DNA of 64,000 bases from Saksenaea vasiformis B4078 (taxonomy: Eukaryota > Mucoromycota > Mucoromycetes > Mucorales > Saksenaeaceae): the NCBI GenBank assembly GCA_000697055.1, contig JNDT01002378.1:102384-166383 (forward strand). Reading direction: 5' to 3'. How positions within the stretch are numbered: position 1 is the stretch's first letter; each line of letters opens with the position of its first letter. Both the position numbers and the translations under genes were made by a program. Shown one piece after another: positions 40,715-50,949 of the stretch. The notes beneath the pieces were generated by a model. That model was not told where the DNA came from, did no database searches, and saw nothing but the letters and a program-made list of their open reading frames with translations.

Positions 40715-42297
40715 CTACATAGTTAATCTTGCCAGTGTCTCTGATATCAGAAATGCAACGGCATTCTTTAGATAGCGCTGTTTTACTTGTGCTACCAGAT
40801 CTTGGATATCACATCGAGTGCTAGACAGCTGAAACCAACACTGTTAGGAAGAGATACCAGTCAATTCCTGTAATCTTACTGTTGCATCGACGATTCGCTG
40901 TGACTCTGCGTCAAGCCGAATAATCATTTGATCTCGTTGTGGCGTATTAAAAAGAACTTGAATCGAAGAGGGTGACTCAAAATTAACGGATTCGATACCG
41001 AATAATTGTTTACTCTTGCTAATTATATCGTCGTATCTATATCGGAGCATAAGAAACCTGTATTCTTCAGCGTACAAAGAGGATACTTGCTCATTTTTTT
41101 CCTGTTCAAGTTTCTTATCTCGCTGTCCCTTTGATTCAAGCATTTTTGCAGCTTCGGCTTCCATTGTCACCATTTCTGCCAGTAGACCTTCAATCTCGCG
41201 ATCACCCTCCTCAATTCGTCGGCTAAGGTCATAAATGGTTTCGCGGCGATCATCATTTACTATGTTCATCTCCACATATTTATCCGTTAAATCATCCACT
41301 TGTGCCCGTGCTTCTTCAACCGTCAACAGGTTTTGATTCCCAATAAGCGCCTCGATCCTGGCGATTTCTCGTTCCTTTATGGTTTCCTCGTCAGATCATG
41401 TATCCTTCCTTCCACTGATACTCACTGCAGCGCGAATTTCATCCAGATTTCGCGTCACGTCGTTTGCTCGGTGTGTCAGTGTATGGTATGCTAGAGGCAA
41501 CATTGGTCCGATAGTTAGACTCTGCACCTTCAATTTCGTCTACTATTTACAGCTTTCGACGGATTCAGTTAATGATTGCATTTGTTCTTGGTATATGTTG
41601 GTCTCAGAAGTGTGTCGCTCGAACTGGTCGTGTAAGGACAAACAGGAATATTCTAGCATAAAGATTCAGCATGCTACTTTTTCGCTTATTTAAGTTACCA
41701 AGCTCTTGCTGTTCAGCTGCCAGAGCATCTACTGACTGGTCCTCATAAAGTCCTTGCCAAATAGCCTCTCTAATTTTTAAATCAACGCACGCGTCGATGA
41801 CTCTTGTAGAATAGGTCTATACCAAATGGTCAATGTAAAGCGTGTCATGATGTGTATCTGCCTTGAAATCATTGAGCTCCACTAAGAGCGCATCGGGATG
41901 CAGAGGTAGGCTGGAGGCATTTTCGTCCTGGGCACTGTTCTCTGACAAGCCCGTCTTACGGTAGTACTCCTCCTTGAATGCTTGAATGTTTAGGTGAGCA
42001 TCTTCGAATTGTCGTATCTCCCTACATGAATATGGATTCATAGAGTGCACTACGAAACATTTGGCATTACCGAGTTGTATCAGAAACGCATTTGGTTTCA
42101 AGCAAAGGAAGCATATGTAAATCGTGATTAAAAAAGAGAGGCGGACAGGAAAACAAACAGCGGAGCAAATGCACGACTAAAAGGACCACAATTGACAGGT
42201 TAACTTCGCCAAACCTTGCCAATGATGAAATATCATAATCTTTAGCTCTAAAAGCATACCACACCTTTTCATTTTCGGTGCTGTCTTTTTGTATCAC
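40715..42297 (-). CDS. Unidentified coiled-coil protein, about 430 residues
   Basis: Pieces joined by good splice sites: 42297-42209 (MIQKDSTENEKVWYAF), 42027-about 41825, about 41760-41690, 41656-41555, 41493-41428, about 41393-40885, and a last exon ending at 40715. The intron at the 3' end (donor GTAAGA after VDAT) is supported by the open text that follows (DIQDLVAQVKQRYLKNAVAF). The middle is a long coiled coil (ETIYDLSRRIEEGDREIEGL); a small globular C-terminal domain follows (SIQVLFNTPQRDQMIIRLD). This layout resembles kinetochore or spindle coiled-coil proteins with RWD-like ends, but I cannot name a family. One join near 41816 has a stop unless an unusual acceptor is used. Confidence 0.55.
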
Positions 42298-42838
42298 TGC
42301 CCGATGGCAGCGATACGGAAACGCGAAGGCATTCTACGGTCAAGCCTATGACTTTCATGTTGTCATTGTCAATAGTTATCGCTTGGCCAAGAGGACTATC
42401 ACATCCCTGAAGGACAGGAGAAATGCTGGAAAGTTAGATGAACACGTTGATAACGTCGTTCTCTTTAGAGGAAGACGTGGTAAAGTCGCAGATCACGATT
42501 GATGCGTTCGATATATATCTTAAAACCCCGCGTTTGTGAAGTAGATAAAAAATTCTGTGGAACCAGCGACGAGGATAGTTACGACGTACGACGTATCGCT
42601 CGTACGTTGCATCAGTAGAATAATTTTACAAAAGCTTGCACTAGATACCCGTATTCAATCACTGCAAGAACAACAGTCCTCTTGGCAGTGTGAATTATTG
42701 CAAATCCAGTGTTCTCAGTTCCTGCTGGGACATTCACCTCTATACAATGATAATATTTCCATGTTCCATTTGTTCGCGAGACTTTTCAGCAAGTTTCCCT
42801 TTTTGTTTTATTTGTGATGGACAGTATCAGTATGCTTT

Positions 42839-43505
42839 TTAGACGACAGTGCCGGAAGCAGAGGCGATACGGGGCCACAAGTCAGCGCATTCCTTGGCAA
42901 CGGGGCCGGTGATGGCGGAACCCTTCATTTCACCCTTGGGCTACATAGTCATGTCAGCCATGTGATCTAACATACTCTTTTTCAAGACAACTTACGTTGA
43001 CAATGACACCAGCGTTATCTTCGAAGTAAAGGAAGACACCGTCTCTGCGGCGCCAGGCCTTGCGCTGACGGACAACAACAGCAGGCATGACTAGATCACA
43101 CGGTTAAAAATCGCGACAACACGTGCTGACTCGTTAATTACCCTTCTTTCTCAACTCGGGCTTGCCCTTCTTGACGGTAGCGACAACCATGTCACCAGCA
43201 CCAGCGGCAGGGAGTCTGTTCAAACGACCCTTGATGTTACGGACGGCAATGACGTACAAGTTCTTGGCACCGCTGTTGTCAGCGCAGTTCATGACAGCAC
43301 CCACGGGCAAACCGAGGGTCATGCGGTACTTGGTGCCGGAAATGCTAACTGAAAAGAAACGGGTAAGAATCTGTTGTTTACTTCCAGAAATCGTCCAAAT
43401 CGCAAAGAGATATTGTATCGCTCGTATCAGATGTCCATCAATCCATCTAACATGCCCCCTCTACTACTGCCAAGTTTGATGAATGATCTACGCACCTTTG
43501 GGCAT
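42839..43505 (-). CDS. RPL23: 60S ribosomal protein uL14 (L23)
   Basis: Large-subunit ribosomal protein near the GTPase factor site. Exons: 43505-43496 (ATG CCC AAA G, only 10 nt), 43348-43142, 43090-42996, 42940-42839. Product text includes [69 protein letters not shown] and [20 protein letters not shown], almost identical to the family. The first exon is inferred: it gives MPK in phase with the acceptor at 43348 and uses a GTGCGT donor. An alternative first exon near 43640 would give a different N-terminus. Strong codon bias, as in eL34. Confidence 0.93.
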
Positions 43506-43737
43506 GTTGCAGAGGATATGCAGAAGAGAAAGACCATATCCACACCAAGACAACGAATTATGTACAAGCGGTGGCTAAGCCCACCCAGATCATCCGGTCC
43601 GGACTAATTTGTCTTACCGGACCACGCTTTTGATGCTTTCCTTTCATCAGGGCCTTAAAAAATGATGCACTGCACGGAGGGAGCCTGTAAGTATCTCCAG
43701 GAACTATTTTGCTACGTAAAGGTGCAAGAAAACACAA

Positions 43738-44139
43738 TCACGATGCTATGTCTTTATTGAGAAGTGCTTCTATTGATAGTTTTTTATAGTATACGACTAT
43801 GGAATTTCTGTTTTTTAAAATAGTTTCAAAGTCTTCATTTTCGATCAGAACTTTTACTGCTGGAGAACGAGCGTTGTCTAGAGACGCGAGGAATTTCAAG
43901 TTATTGTGTTGGATGACCAAGACAGTTCTGAAATGCTGTCCGGATTTGACTGTCGACGACACATTGGCATGTAACTGATATACCTGATTGGTGTATATCC
44001 AGCACGCAATGGAAAAGGATATTATCGGACCGTTCACAGAAGTTGGAAATATCGGCAATGAGTAGGAAAGGGGGATACGTTGTAACAAGATCATATTTAA
44101 GCGTTGTTGCGTGACATAAATCGGACAACATTGGCGCAT
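43738..44139 (-). CDS. Hypothetical ORF, 133 codons
   Basis: An open frame with a plausible amino-acid make-up (a hydrophobic segment near residues 40-50 and a polar, helical C-terminal part), not explained by any neighbour. I do not recognise it and no intron joins it clearly to other text. It could be a relic. A TATA-like run (ATATATATAAAG) lies at about 44197 but faces the other way. Confidence 0.25.
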   Translation of the reverse strand: MRQCCPIYVTQQRLNMILLQRIPLSYSLPIFPTSVNGPIISFSIACWIYTNQVYQLHANVSSTVKSGQHFRTVLVIQHNNLKFLASLDNARSPAVKVLIENEDFETILKNRNSIVVYYKKLSIEALLNKDIAS

Positions 44140-45574
44140 TTTGAGGTTTTGGACGTATTTTGATACAAAACATGACGAGAGGTTGCTTGTTGTAATATAT
44201 ATAAAGCACTCATTAACCCCTCTATCGGATCCGGCAAGAATCCGGAAGGCTTCGCTGTCCGGAAGCTATGGACCAATCAACTTGCTTGGGATTGCTGGTT
44301 CGCGAAATTCGGTCGACTGTCCCTGTCAATGCCACATCAATTTCCCAATGCAGTAGATATTTTGCGTGCCATTTATACGGTGTTTCCAAAGTACGAGATC
44401 ATTATTAGATATGCATGCGATTGTTGCCGCTTTCTCTAGCTTACCATGATTGGAATGGGCTGTAAACTTCCGGAAACGTCATGAAAACCACAGACAGCTA
44501 ACCACGCGAGGTATGTATAACAGCAGTCGAGTGCTATTGCAAACATGTCGTCCTTTCTTTTGATGGTTCCTAACTATTGTCCAACTTAGATCCATAATCT
44601 CGGTTCCCGTCTCTTTTCAAACTGCGTATTCACTCACATCAGGTATTACCGATCGAAAGACAGTAAATAGTATCTGTATTTGCTTGGATGCACTGCTATT
44701 CTGGCCTGCAGTGGATTGATCGAATCACAGACTTCTTCGAGCCAAATTAAGAGATATTGTCATATTGTCGCTTTGACTTAACTTTTTTCTCGAACCTGGC
44801 CGCCATTTCACTTCCTTTGGCCTCATCGGTTCTTCCACTTTCTTCTCCTCTGCCAAATCTTCTTCCCTGTCGCTTTGAGCACTCCTAGCCTTCACTCGCA
44901 ATTCCATTGCGAGTTCTTGGTGGAGCTATTGCGTTCCAGACCATTTTGGAACCGCTCTCAGCCATGCCAAACTATGAAACATGATATAAGTCCATTATGC
45001 TCTTCTTTTTTTCGAAATGACATGCAAAAGCAATTTTAGGAAAACGCGCGCTCATTACTATGAAAATCGTATTGTCTTACTAATGGTTATCATGATCTTC
45101 CGCGGAATTCAATATCAGGAAATGTACTGTCATGAGCAGCGACTTCTTCAAAATAGATGGCCTATGATAAATCCGAATGCCTAAAACAATACGACTGCTA
45201 GTGATACCCTTCAAATCAGCAATTAGTAAATCGGAAAGATGACTCGTAAAGAGGATGTGTATTACCAGGGGTCGAAAAACAATCAGGACGTATCAAACAA
45301 ATCTATATATGAAAAGATGATGCTTTATGAATTTTATATACAACATCAGGCTATGGAATGCGCCTGTAACATTTTGTTATAAAGGTCCCGCTTGTTTTCT
45401 TCTCTGCTAATCATTTCAAGCGACCTTTTCGAAACGTTAAGCTTCTCGTACGTAGTAGGATCCGCATGGAGAATTTGTTGAATAAACGCTGTAGTAGCGA
45501 GATTCCGTAGCACTTTATAGAAAGGTTACGCTATGGCCGAGGATTATTGGGCATAGCTCTACAATTACTAAGGA
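44140..45574. other. Mostly empty region with one possible Lys/Glu-rich exon
   Basis: No recognised gene. On the minus strand, 44927-44725 is an open stretch after an AATAG acceptor-like site and reads as a charged helix (LHQELAMELRVKAR, EEKKVEEPMRPKEVKW) ending in a stop; it may be the last exon of a small gene, but no upstream exon was found. Near 44228-44270 short TCCGGAAG/TCCGG boxes are repeated. Confidence 0.3.
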
Positions 45575-46530
45575 ATGTGGATCTTAAATTCTGACATAGC
45601 CACGGGAAAAGTTGCTGGGCTGCCCCTCTTTTTCTTCTTCAGCATGCATCACAATCATCACGAACTTATCGGAGTACACACACTGACGTATAACGGGCCC
45701 CTTGTGCATATCGTGGAGGGAATAGCGGCCACCAGGATAATCCATGTCACAGAAACGGATTACTACGGAACAGCCACTGCTACAGATACATACGGTAGAT
45801 AGTCTTCAGCTGACTGTTTTCTTTCTCACCTTTGTATTTAGTCCCACTCGGAAACCAATTTCCGAACAAGATTAATATGGCACATATGCCGCAACATGGA
45901 ACAGGAGCTATTCGCCCTAATTTGCAAAAGAATAAGCAAATTGTGCGCAAACCGCAAATGAATAAACAACCGCAGATGAACAGACAGCCGCAGATGAATA
46001 GGCCGCAGCCGCAAATGACTAGGCCGCAGCCACAAATGAATAGACCACCGCCAATGGATAGACCGCCGCAGATAAATAGACCTCCGCTAGCACATAGACC
46101 TCCGCCAGCAAACAGGCCTCTACCAAAGAGGCCGCCGCCAATTAGTGAACCGTTTTCGGGAAGATCGTCATCAGTGCCGAATACCTTTCCAATCACTAAA
46201 GGACCTCTTTCCACTTTCACAGGTCTACCATCGAATGATTCAATATCTGCATTAAACACAACAGCTCCTACAGCGATAGTAACGGAACCTTCAAAAAATA
46301 TTTCCACAGCCATCACAAGCCCTGCACCAGCTACAATAACAGTAACAAGCATCATTTCCACTATTGCAAATGCTCCAAGCATTGCAATCGATTCGCTCTT
46401 AGTACCATTTAACAAGGCTCTGGCGTCAGCTCTCCAGGATTTCCCGCGGATTTTCAAAGATATGGTTGATGTGCAGATGTCAGATACGTCCAGCAAGTCC
46501 CTACCAACGGCATCTTCCTCAGAATCCTAA
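45575..46530 (+). CDS. Proline/glutamine-rich repeat protein
   Basis: Two exons, 45575-45794 and 45842-46530; the intron has GTAGAT, a GCTGAC branch-like site and TTTAG, and the phase fits. Residues about 100-160 are degenerate tandem repeats of PQMNRPQ type (QPQMNRQPQMNRPQ, then PPQINRPPLAHRPPP). The N-terminal part has a hydrophobic stretch (GLPLFFFFS), and the C-terminal third is Ser/Thr/Ala-rich. The opposite strand is also open but encodes Gly/Cys/Ile repeats that look like a shadow. No family recognised; a cell-surface or nuclear low-complexity protein is possible. The start is uncertain because a TTCTTCAG acceptor lies just inside it. Confidence 0.5.
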
Positions 46531-46989
46531 CGCTGAGCAAATGTCAGATCCAGCTATCCACTTTGTTAATTTTTTTTTTCGATACTCGGTTACGGGCCTT
46601 GAAACAAGCTAAGACAATACAATAACGTTGACTGAGATAGTACACCGATATTATTGAAGACAGTTCACATGGATGCTATAAGTCTATGGAATATTGCGGT
46701 GAGAGTTAACCGGATGAAGCGCTTTACAGTTTGCAGCTATTTTCTTTCATTTGAAATTTGCATAAATGTTGGATTTTTCATACAATTACACCTGCTTTTC
46801 TAGTTATTTGGCGTTGACTCTAATTGAACTTTACAACGGGAAGTCATATCATCTCATTCGACATAATGCATTCTTCTGTGCCGTCTATTGGCTCGATTAC
46901 CTGACACAAAATATATTGCAGGTAAAGGACGCGGTGGATTATCTAAAGGGATCAGTGAGGTCTCAAGAACACATCTCGGTACGTACCGA

Positions 46990-47110
46990 GATCGGCTACT
47001 CATATGGGTTACTCACGTATTTTGTCTAAGCTTTAGCCTGCATAACCTCTGTGCTGGAACGTCTTGACTTTGGCGCAAGTACACTTTTTCACCAGTAGGT
47101 AAGTAAATGT
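46990..47110 (-). repeat. Short fragment of repeat R1
   Basis: TTTAGCCTGCATAACCTCTG...GAACGTCTTGACTTTGG at 47031-47075 matches 35670-35712 (TTTAGCCTGCATGACCCCTG...GAACGTCTTGGCTGTGG) and the reverse complement of the equivalent blocks in copies 1 and 2. Only about 100 bp are preserved. Confidence 0.55.
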
Positions 47111-47390
47111 CGCCATACACAGCGCCACTTGTCTTCCATAGCTCAACCTCTCCAGAAGTTTGCGCATCATGACGATCAAACAACTCAGTTGTGGATACCA
47201 CAGCTGTCTTATGTGCAACAACTATCAAAATTGCTACTACTTGAAGTCTTGTACTTTAGCAGCCACTCACCCAGTGTCTTGAAACTGATAGATGCTGTTC
47301 AAGCATTGAAAAGCGTATCCGGTGAATTTATATGCTTTTGACTATAGAATCGGCATTAAAGAGAGCAGACAACTTCACTACACAGTCACT

Positions 47391-48120
47391 TTATTGGAAC
47401 AAAAGTTCTAACCTTTCCTTCACTTTCACATTTGCGGCCTTTAAGTTCAAAGAGATAAGGTTTGCCAAAGACTGTAAACGAGAATTCAAGTCATCGTTAT
47501 CGATTATCGGTATCTCGGCCTCGCCATCATTAAACAACTCCAGAATAAGATCCAACAACAAAGAAATCTTGCCATCATGGTCATCGCATCGGATGATCTC
47601 GATGTCTGTCTTCTTCAATCTTGCTCCTCTCCCTTCTTTGATCACATACAAAGCAACGTTCTGAAATAGGCGCGACGCAGATCGAAGCCGGGATTCACGT
47701 GAATGATTATCATCGCTATTAACTAGCGTCCATGTCGTGAATGGCCGATTTGGATAAGCATTTGTGATGGGTGAGTTGTCCCGTCATACACTGCGAGGAA
47801 GAAAGTGTGCACGCAGTCGCACAAACTCGGCAATCTAGCTTAACATCTCAGAAGCTTTGTATCTTTTTTTTTCCCCTATGACTATAAGAGTATGTCTATG
47901 TCGCTTACAGATATTTTAGAGACACGCAAACTTAATACCGAATAAGAGAAACGGCAGCTCTGGGCAAATCGGCATGTCCATTAGACAAAGAGATCGATGG
48001 TACAAGGTAATTCGGTCTGATCGGTTCATATTCGTTGTCATCGGTAATGCTGGCAAAGAACGCATCCTTCGGAAGGATAGAAAGGGGATGATGGAACAGC
48101 ACACAAAGAAGGAGAAACAT
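47391..48120 (-). CDS. Hypothetical small protein with N-terminal signal-like segment
   Basis: Two open pieces on the same strand. The first, from 48120, begins MFLLLCVLFHHPLSILP, a likely signal peptide, and runs to about 47932. The second, about 47780-47391, is open without its own start (NRPFTTWTLVNSDDN, then RLFQNVALYVIKEGRGARL, DLILELFNDGEAEIPIID) and ends in a helical tail. A splice joining them needs an acceptor in the right frame, which I could not place with confidence (a TGA lies just after the best acceptor). It may be a real secreted protein with an error in my join, or a relic. No family recognised. Confidence 0.35.
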
Positions 48121-48299
48121 TGAAGCTTCAGTGGTGGTATGAGACTGCTGTTATGCAAAAGCGGAAGAATGGCAAGTCATCCCACAAAGTGGTTGTGACA
48201 TCAATGCTCGATGCAGTGAGGGCAGTTATCGAAACACTTCCAAAGTTGGAACTGACAAACACCACATATAATTCTTCTCTTTTTTTTTAATATTAGCTA

Positions 48300-48725
48300 G
48301 GAGACTGCCGAGAAGACACGTTGTTCACACATTGACGTCTAATCTGGTCTCGCAGCGCTTGTTCAACTGTGCCTGCCAAACCATCAATTCGAAAGTATTC
48401 AACTCCGAGAGACACGATCATCCTCCCAGATATCATCTTTACTGATGGTGGTCATTCTGAAAGGAGAGATACTCACCAGATGAATGCGTCAGTCTCTGCC
48501 GGTATGAGTACATACACCGTCCTTAAACCTGGGTCGATGGCGAATCCCCAAGGGTCAGATGTGTAAATACCTCGCAGCACGGCAATACACACTGTTTGCC
48601 ATTGCGCCAGTGCATACTTCTTTCCGGCGCTTAATAGATAGCAATCAAGAGCAAAGGATCCAACTTGACTGGATAGAGAGATTTCAAGATATGGAATATG
48701 GACTTATCTTACAATTGTAAGTCGG
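48300..48725 (-). pseudogene. Possible Fanzor/TnpB-like relic (RuvC-I region)
   Basis: An open stretch of about 80 codons from 48725 reads ...SAGKKYALAQWQTVCIAV... then WGFAIDPGLRTVYVLIPAE, with the D-P-G core seen in the first RuvC motif of OrfB/TnpB/Fanzor proteins. It is followed in another frame by VEYFRIDGLAGTVEQAL, comparable to the EY-x region after RuvC-I in the gene at 63-64 kb (SNKEYQLRSMF). Frames are broken and no downstream RuvC-II/III was found, so this is at best a fragment. Identification is by short motif only. Confidence 0.35.
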
Positions 48726-49123
48726 TCTGATCTGCGTACCTACACTATCCGAGGAGAGTCTAGTTCTGTCTCCATGAATTTGTTTTCAACGTTGGCGTTT
48801 CATAGGATTCAAACGCCAAAAGTTTCCGCTGACTGGAACCGAAGGCCTTGAGATTAGCAGATACATAACGTCCATGTTAACTGGTTCTCTTTGTTATCCG
48901 AAACAATCTCTCGCTTATCTTCGAGAAAATCAGCGAGTTTCAGTCCCAATGCCCGTCATGTGTGTTATGCAGAAAGGTTCCGCCTTACTGAAATTAAAAA
49001 AATTATTTTACTTGTGAAATAAAACAAAGTGTAGTAGTAACGGTAATAGCATACAATGTTTTACTTCATATAAGAAAGAACTTGTGCAAGCAAAAAAAAA
49101 AAAATGATAATAAATTAAAGAAA

Positions 49124-50311
49124 CTAGTAATCAACAGAAACGGCGCGCTTAGCGCGACGTTTGCGAAGAGTTCCATTCTGAATCTTTTCCAGACGAGCTA
49201 CTCTGCGTGATTTCATCTCTTTGTGTAGATTGCGGTAGGAATCTACAGCGCGCTGAATAAGACCACGACGGCCTTCTAGTTCTTCTCGATTAAGGTAGGA
49301 AAGTACCCAGCCAAGCTTATTGCAACAGCTCTCGTAAGCCCAACGGTTTCCTTCATACTCTGGCCTCGGTACATTTGCTCTTGGGTAGACCTTTTTAAAT
49401 TTCGAAACAAAAAAAAACCGGGTTTCAGACGACTGGCCTTAAAAAAGCGAATAAACGGGAAAAATTCTTACCGTATTGGGGACTCTGAAACTCAACGGGA
49501 TATCGTCGATGGACATTTTGTGAATGTCAGCACGTATAGTATATTCTTTTACTACGCGGTTGCAGGAGTACATAAACGTAATATATTCAACCCCATCGAT
49601 AAATTCGTTTGTTGGATCATTGTTTGCTAAAGAAACGAGGGATGCAACTGAAGTTTGATGCGATTCACGACGGCGAGAGCTACGACCTGTGGTACATGGT
49701 GCCGAATGGCGCCGTTTCTTCGACTTTTCAACGTAACCGCTTGTTGTAGGTGGCGGCGACGACATACTAGAGGATGCGGCCGAAGGTGGTGAAGGATCTC
49801 TGAGAACATAATCCGCAGATGGGCATTGGGCTGGCCAACGCTCATCAACAAATTGGTACATCGTCATAGGAGGAGCATAAGAAGGGTAGCCGCAAGCTTG
49901 CTGCTGCTGCTGTTGTTGCTGCTGTTGCGGTTGTTGCTGCTGTTGTACAAGTGGTTGGGAGGCGTTCGTGAGCTGCATCGCTGATGGTTCCAAGGACCAA
50001 TCTTCAGATCTGGACACGTGCATCCCTTGGTTCAAAGGTCCGTAGGGTGGCACAGAAGACACCGCCATGGACGACCCCGGGACGGATGATGCTGATATTG
50101 GTGTCATGAATGAATTCACCAAGTTCTGGGCTGCCCCAAAAGGATCTAGCGGCATAAGCGACTGAACAATCGTAGACATGTCGAGCGATGAAGCAGAGGT
50201 CGGGCACACGAGTTGCTGCGTCGAATCGGATGACATCGTGCCCAACGCTGCCTCATGGTCCAGCGGAGATTGCATGACGCTGTCAAAAGGATCGACATAC
50301 GACGGTGTCAT
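49124..50311 (-). CDS. DUF8032-like protein with poly-Q tract (putative transcription regulator)
   Basis: Exons 50311-49472 and 49390-49124. The N-terminal half is Ser/Pro/Met-rich and disordered with a poly-Q run near residues 120-140 (CAG/CAA repeats at about 49900-49945). Then a basic segment (KSKKRRHSAP, SSRRRES), likely a nuclear localisation signal, and a conserved domain: EFIDGVEYITFMYSCNRVV, IDDIPLSFRVPNT, then VYPRANVPRPEYEGNRWAYE and LGWVLSYLNRE, which I recognise as a domain common in Mucoromycota and Basidiomycota (DUF8032). The basic C-terminus (RVARLEKIQNGTLRKRRAKR) could bind nucleic acid. Function unproven; regulator role is inferred from composition. Confidence 0.8.
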
Positions 50312-50443
50312 GTTCTTGCTTGCTTCTTTGACTTGTTTGTTTATTTACAAAGGAAGAGCTGAAGATCAAGCGATGAACAATCCCGAACGCGTAAAACAAA
50401 AAAAAAATATCTGCTGAGACGAAACACACTGAAACCGGAAATT

Positions 50444-50946
50444 GTGAAAACTAAGACACAAATTCCTGCACGAAGCACAGAAGATCCTCGCGTCGCCTTT
50501 AGTCGGTATAAGAAAAACTATTGGATTAGAAACGGCAGTCAGTGCATAAATGGCGATTCCTATACGATAACAACGCAAAACTCCGCACATTCTAACCTGC
50601 CTGATCCGCTGGTTACCCGCTTTTCTTCCCAGTGTCGCCAATATGTGCTGAACTTTGTAGACGCTGCAGGTAGTGCTAAACGCGTACTAGAGTGGAGCCG
50701 ATGAAGTTCTCGAAGAAAACGTGCCAAGCGACGGTATCCATGTGGATACGTGAGATGATGAACGTTTCCATCGCAACGGCATCATGACTGGCGATCTCCC
50801 ATTTGGTTTGCTGGATCTCGGGAAATTTTGACAATGTTGATGTAGGAATGGTTTATAAGCGTGGAAAATGGTTCAATAGTCCAGAGTATCATAGAAACAA
50901 GGAAACGAGGATCAGGCGTCGTGGTCTATGGCATTATCAAAAGGTG
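50444..50946 (+). pseudogene. Frameshifted coding relic
   Basis: Open text continues across two frame changes: 50444-50704 (DPRVAFSRYKKNYWIRNGSQ, RFSSQCRQYVLNFVDAAGSA, LEWS), then DEVLEENVPSDGIHVDT and RFHRNGIMTGDLPFGLLDLG (about 50700-50830), then NFDNVDVGMVYKRGKWFNSP and EYHRNKETRIRRRGLWHYQK (about 50830-50943), ending at a GTGCGC donor-like site. Stops and shifts make it non-functional as read. I do not recognise the parent; sequencing error cannot be excluded. Confidence 0.4.
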
Positions 50947-50949
50947 CGC

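Noticed and set aside
43374..43607. Plus-strand ORF of 77 codons
   Set aside because: Lies over the first intron and 5' region of uL14 on the other strand; no recognised family and no splice support.
45780..46496. Long minus-strand Gly/Cys/Ile-repeat ORF
   Set aside because: Shadow of the proline-rich repeats on the plus strand, which have a supported intron and more ordinary composition.
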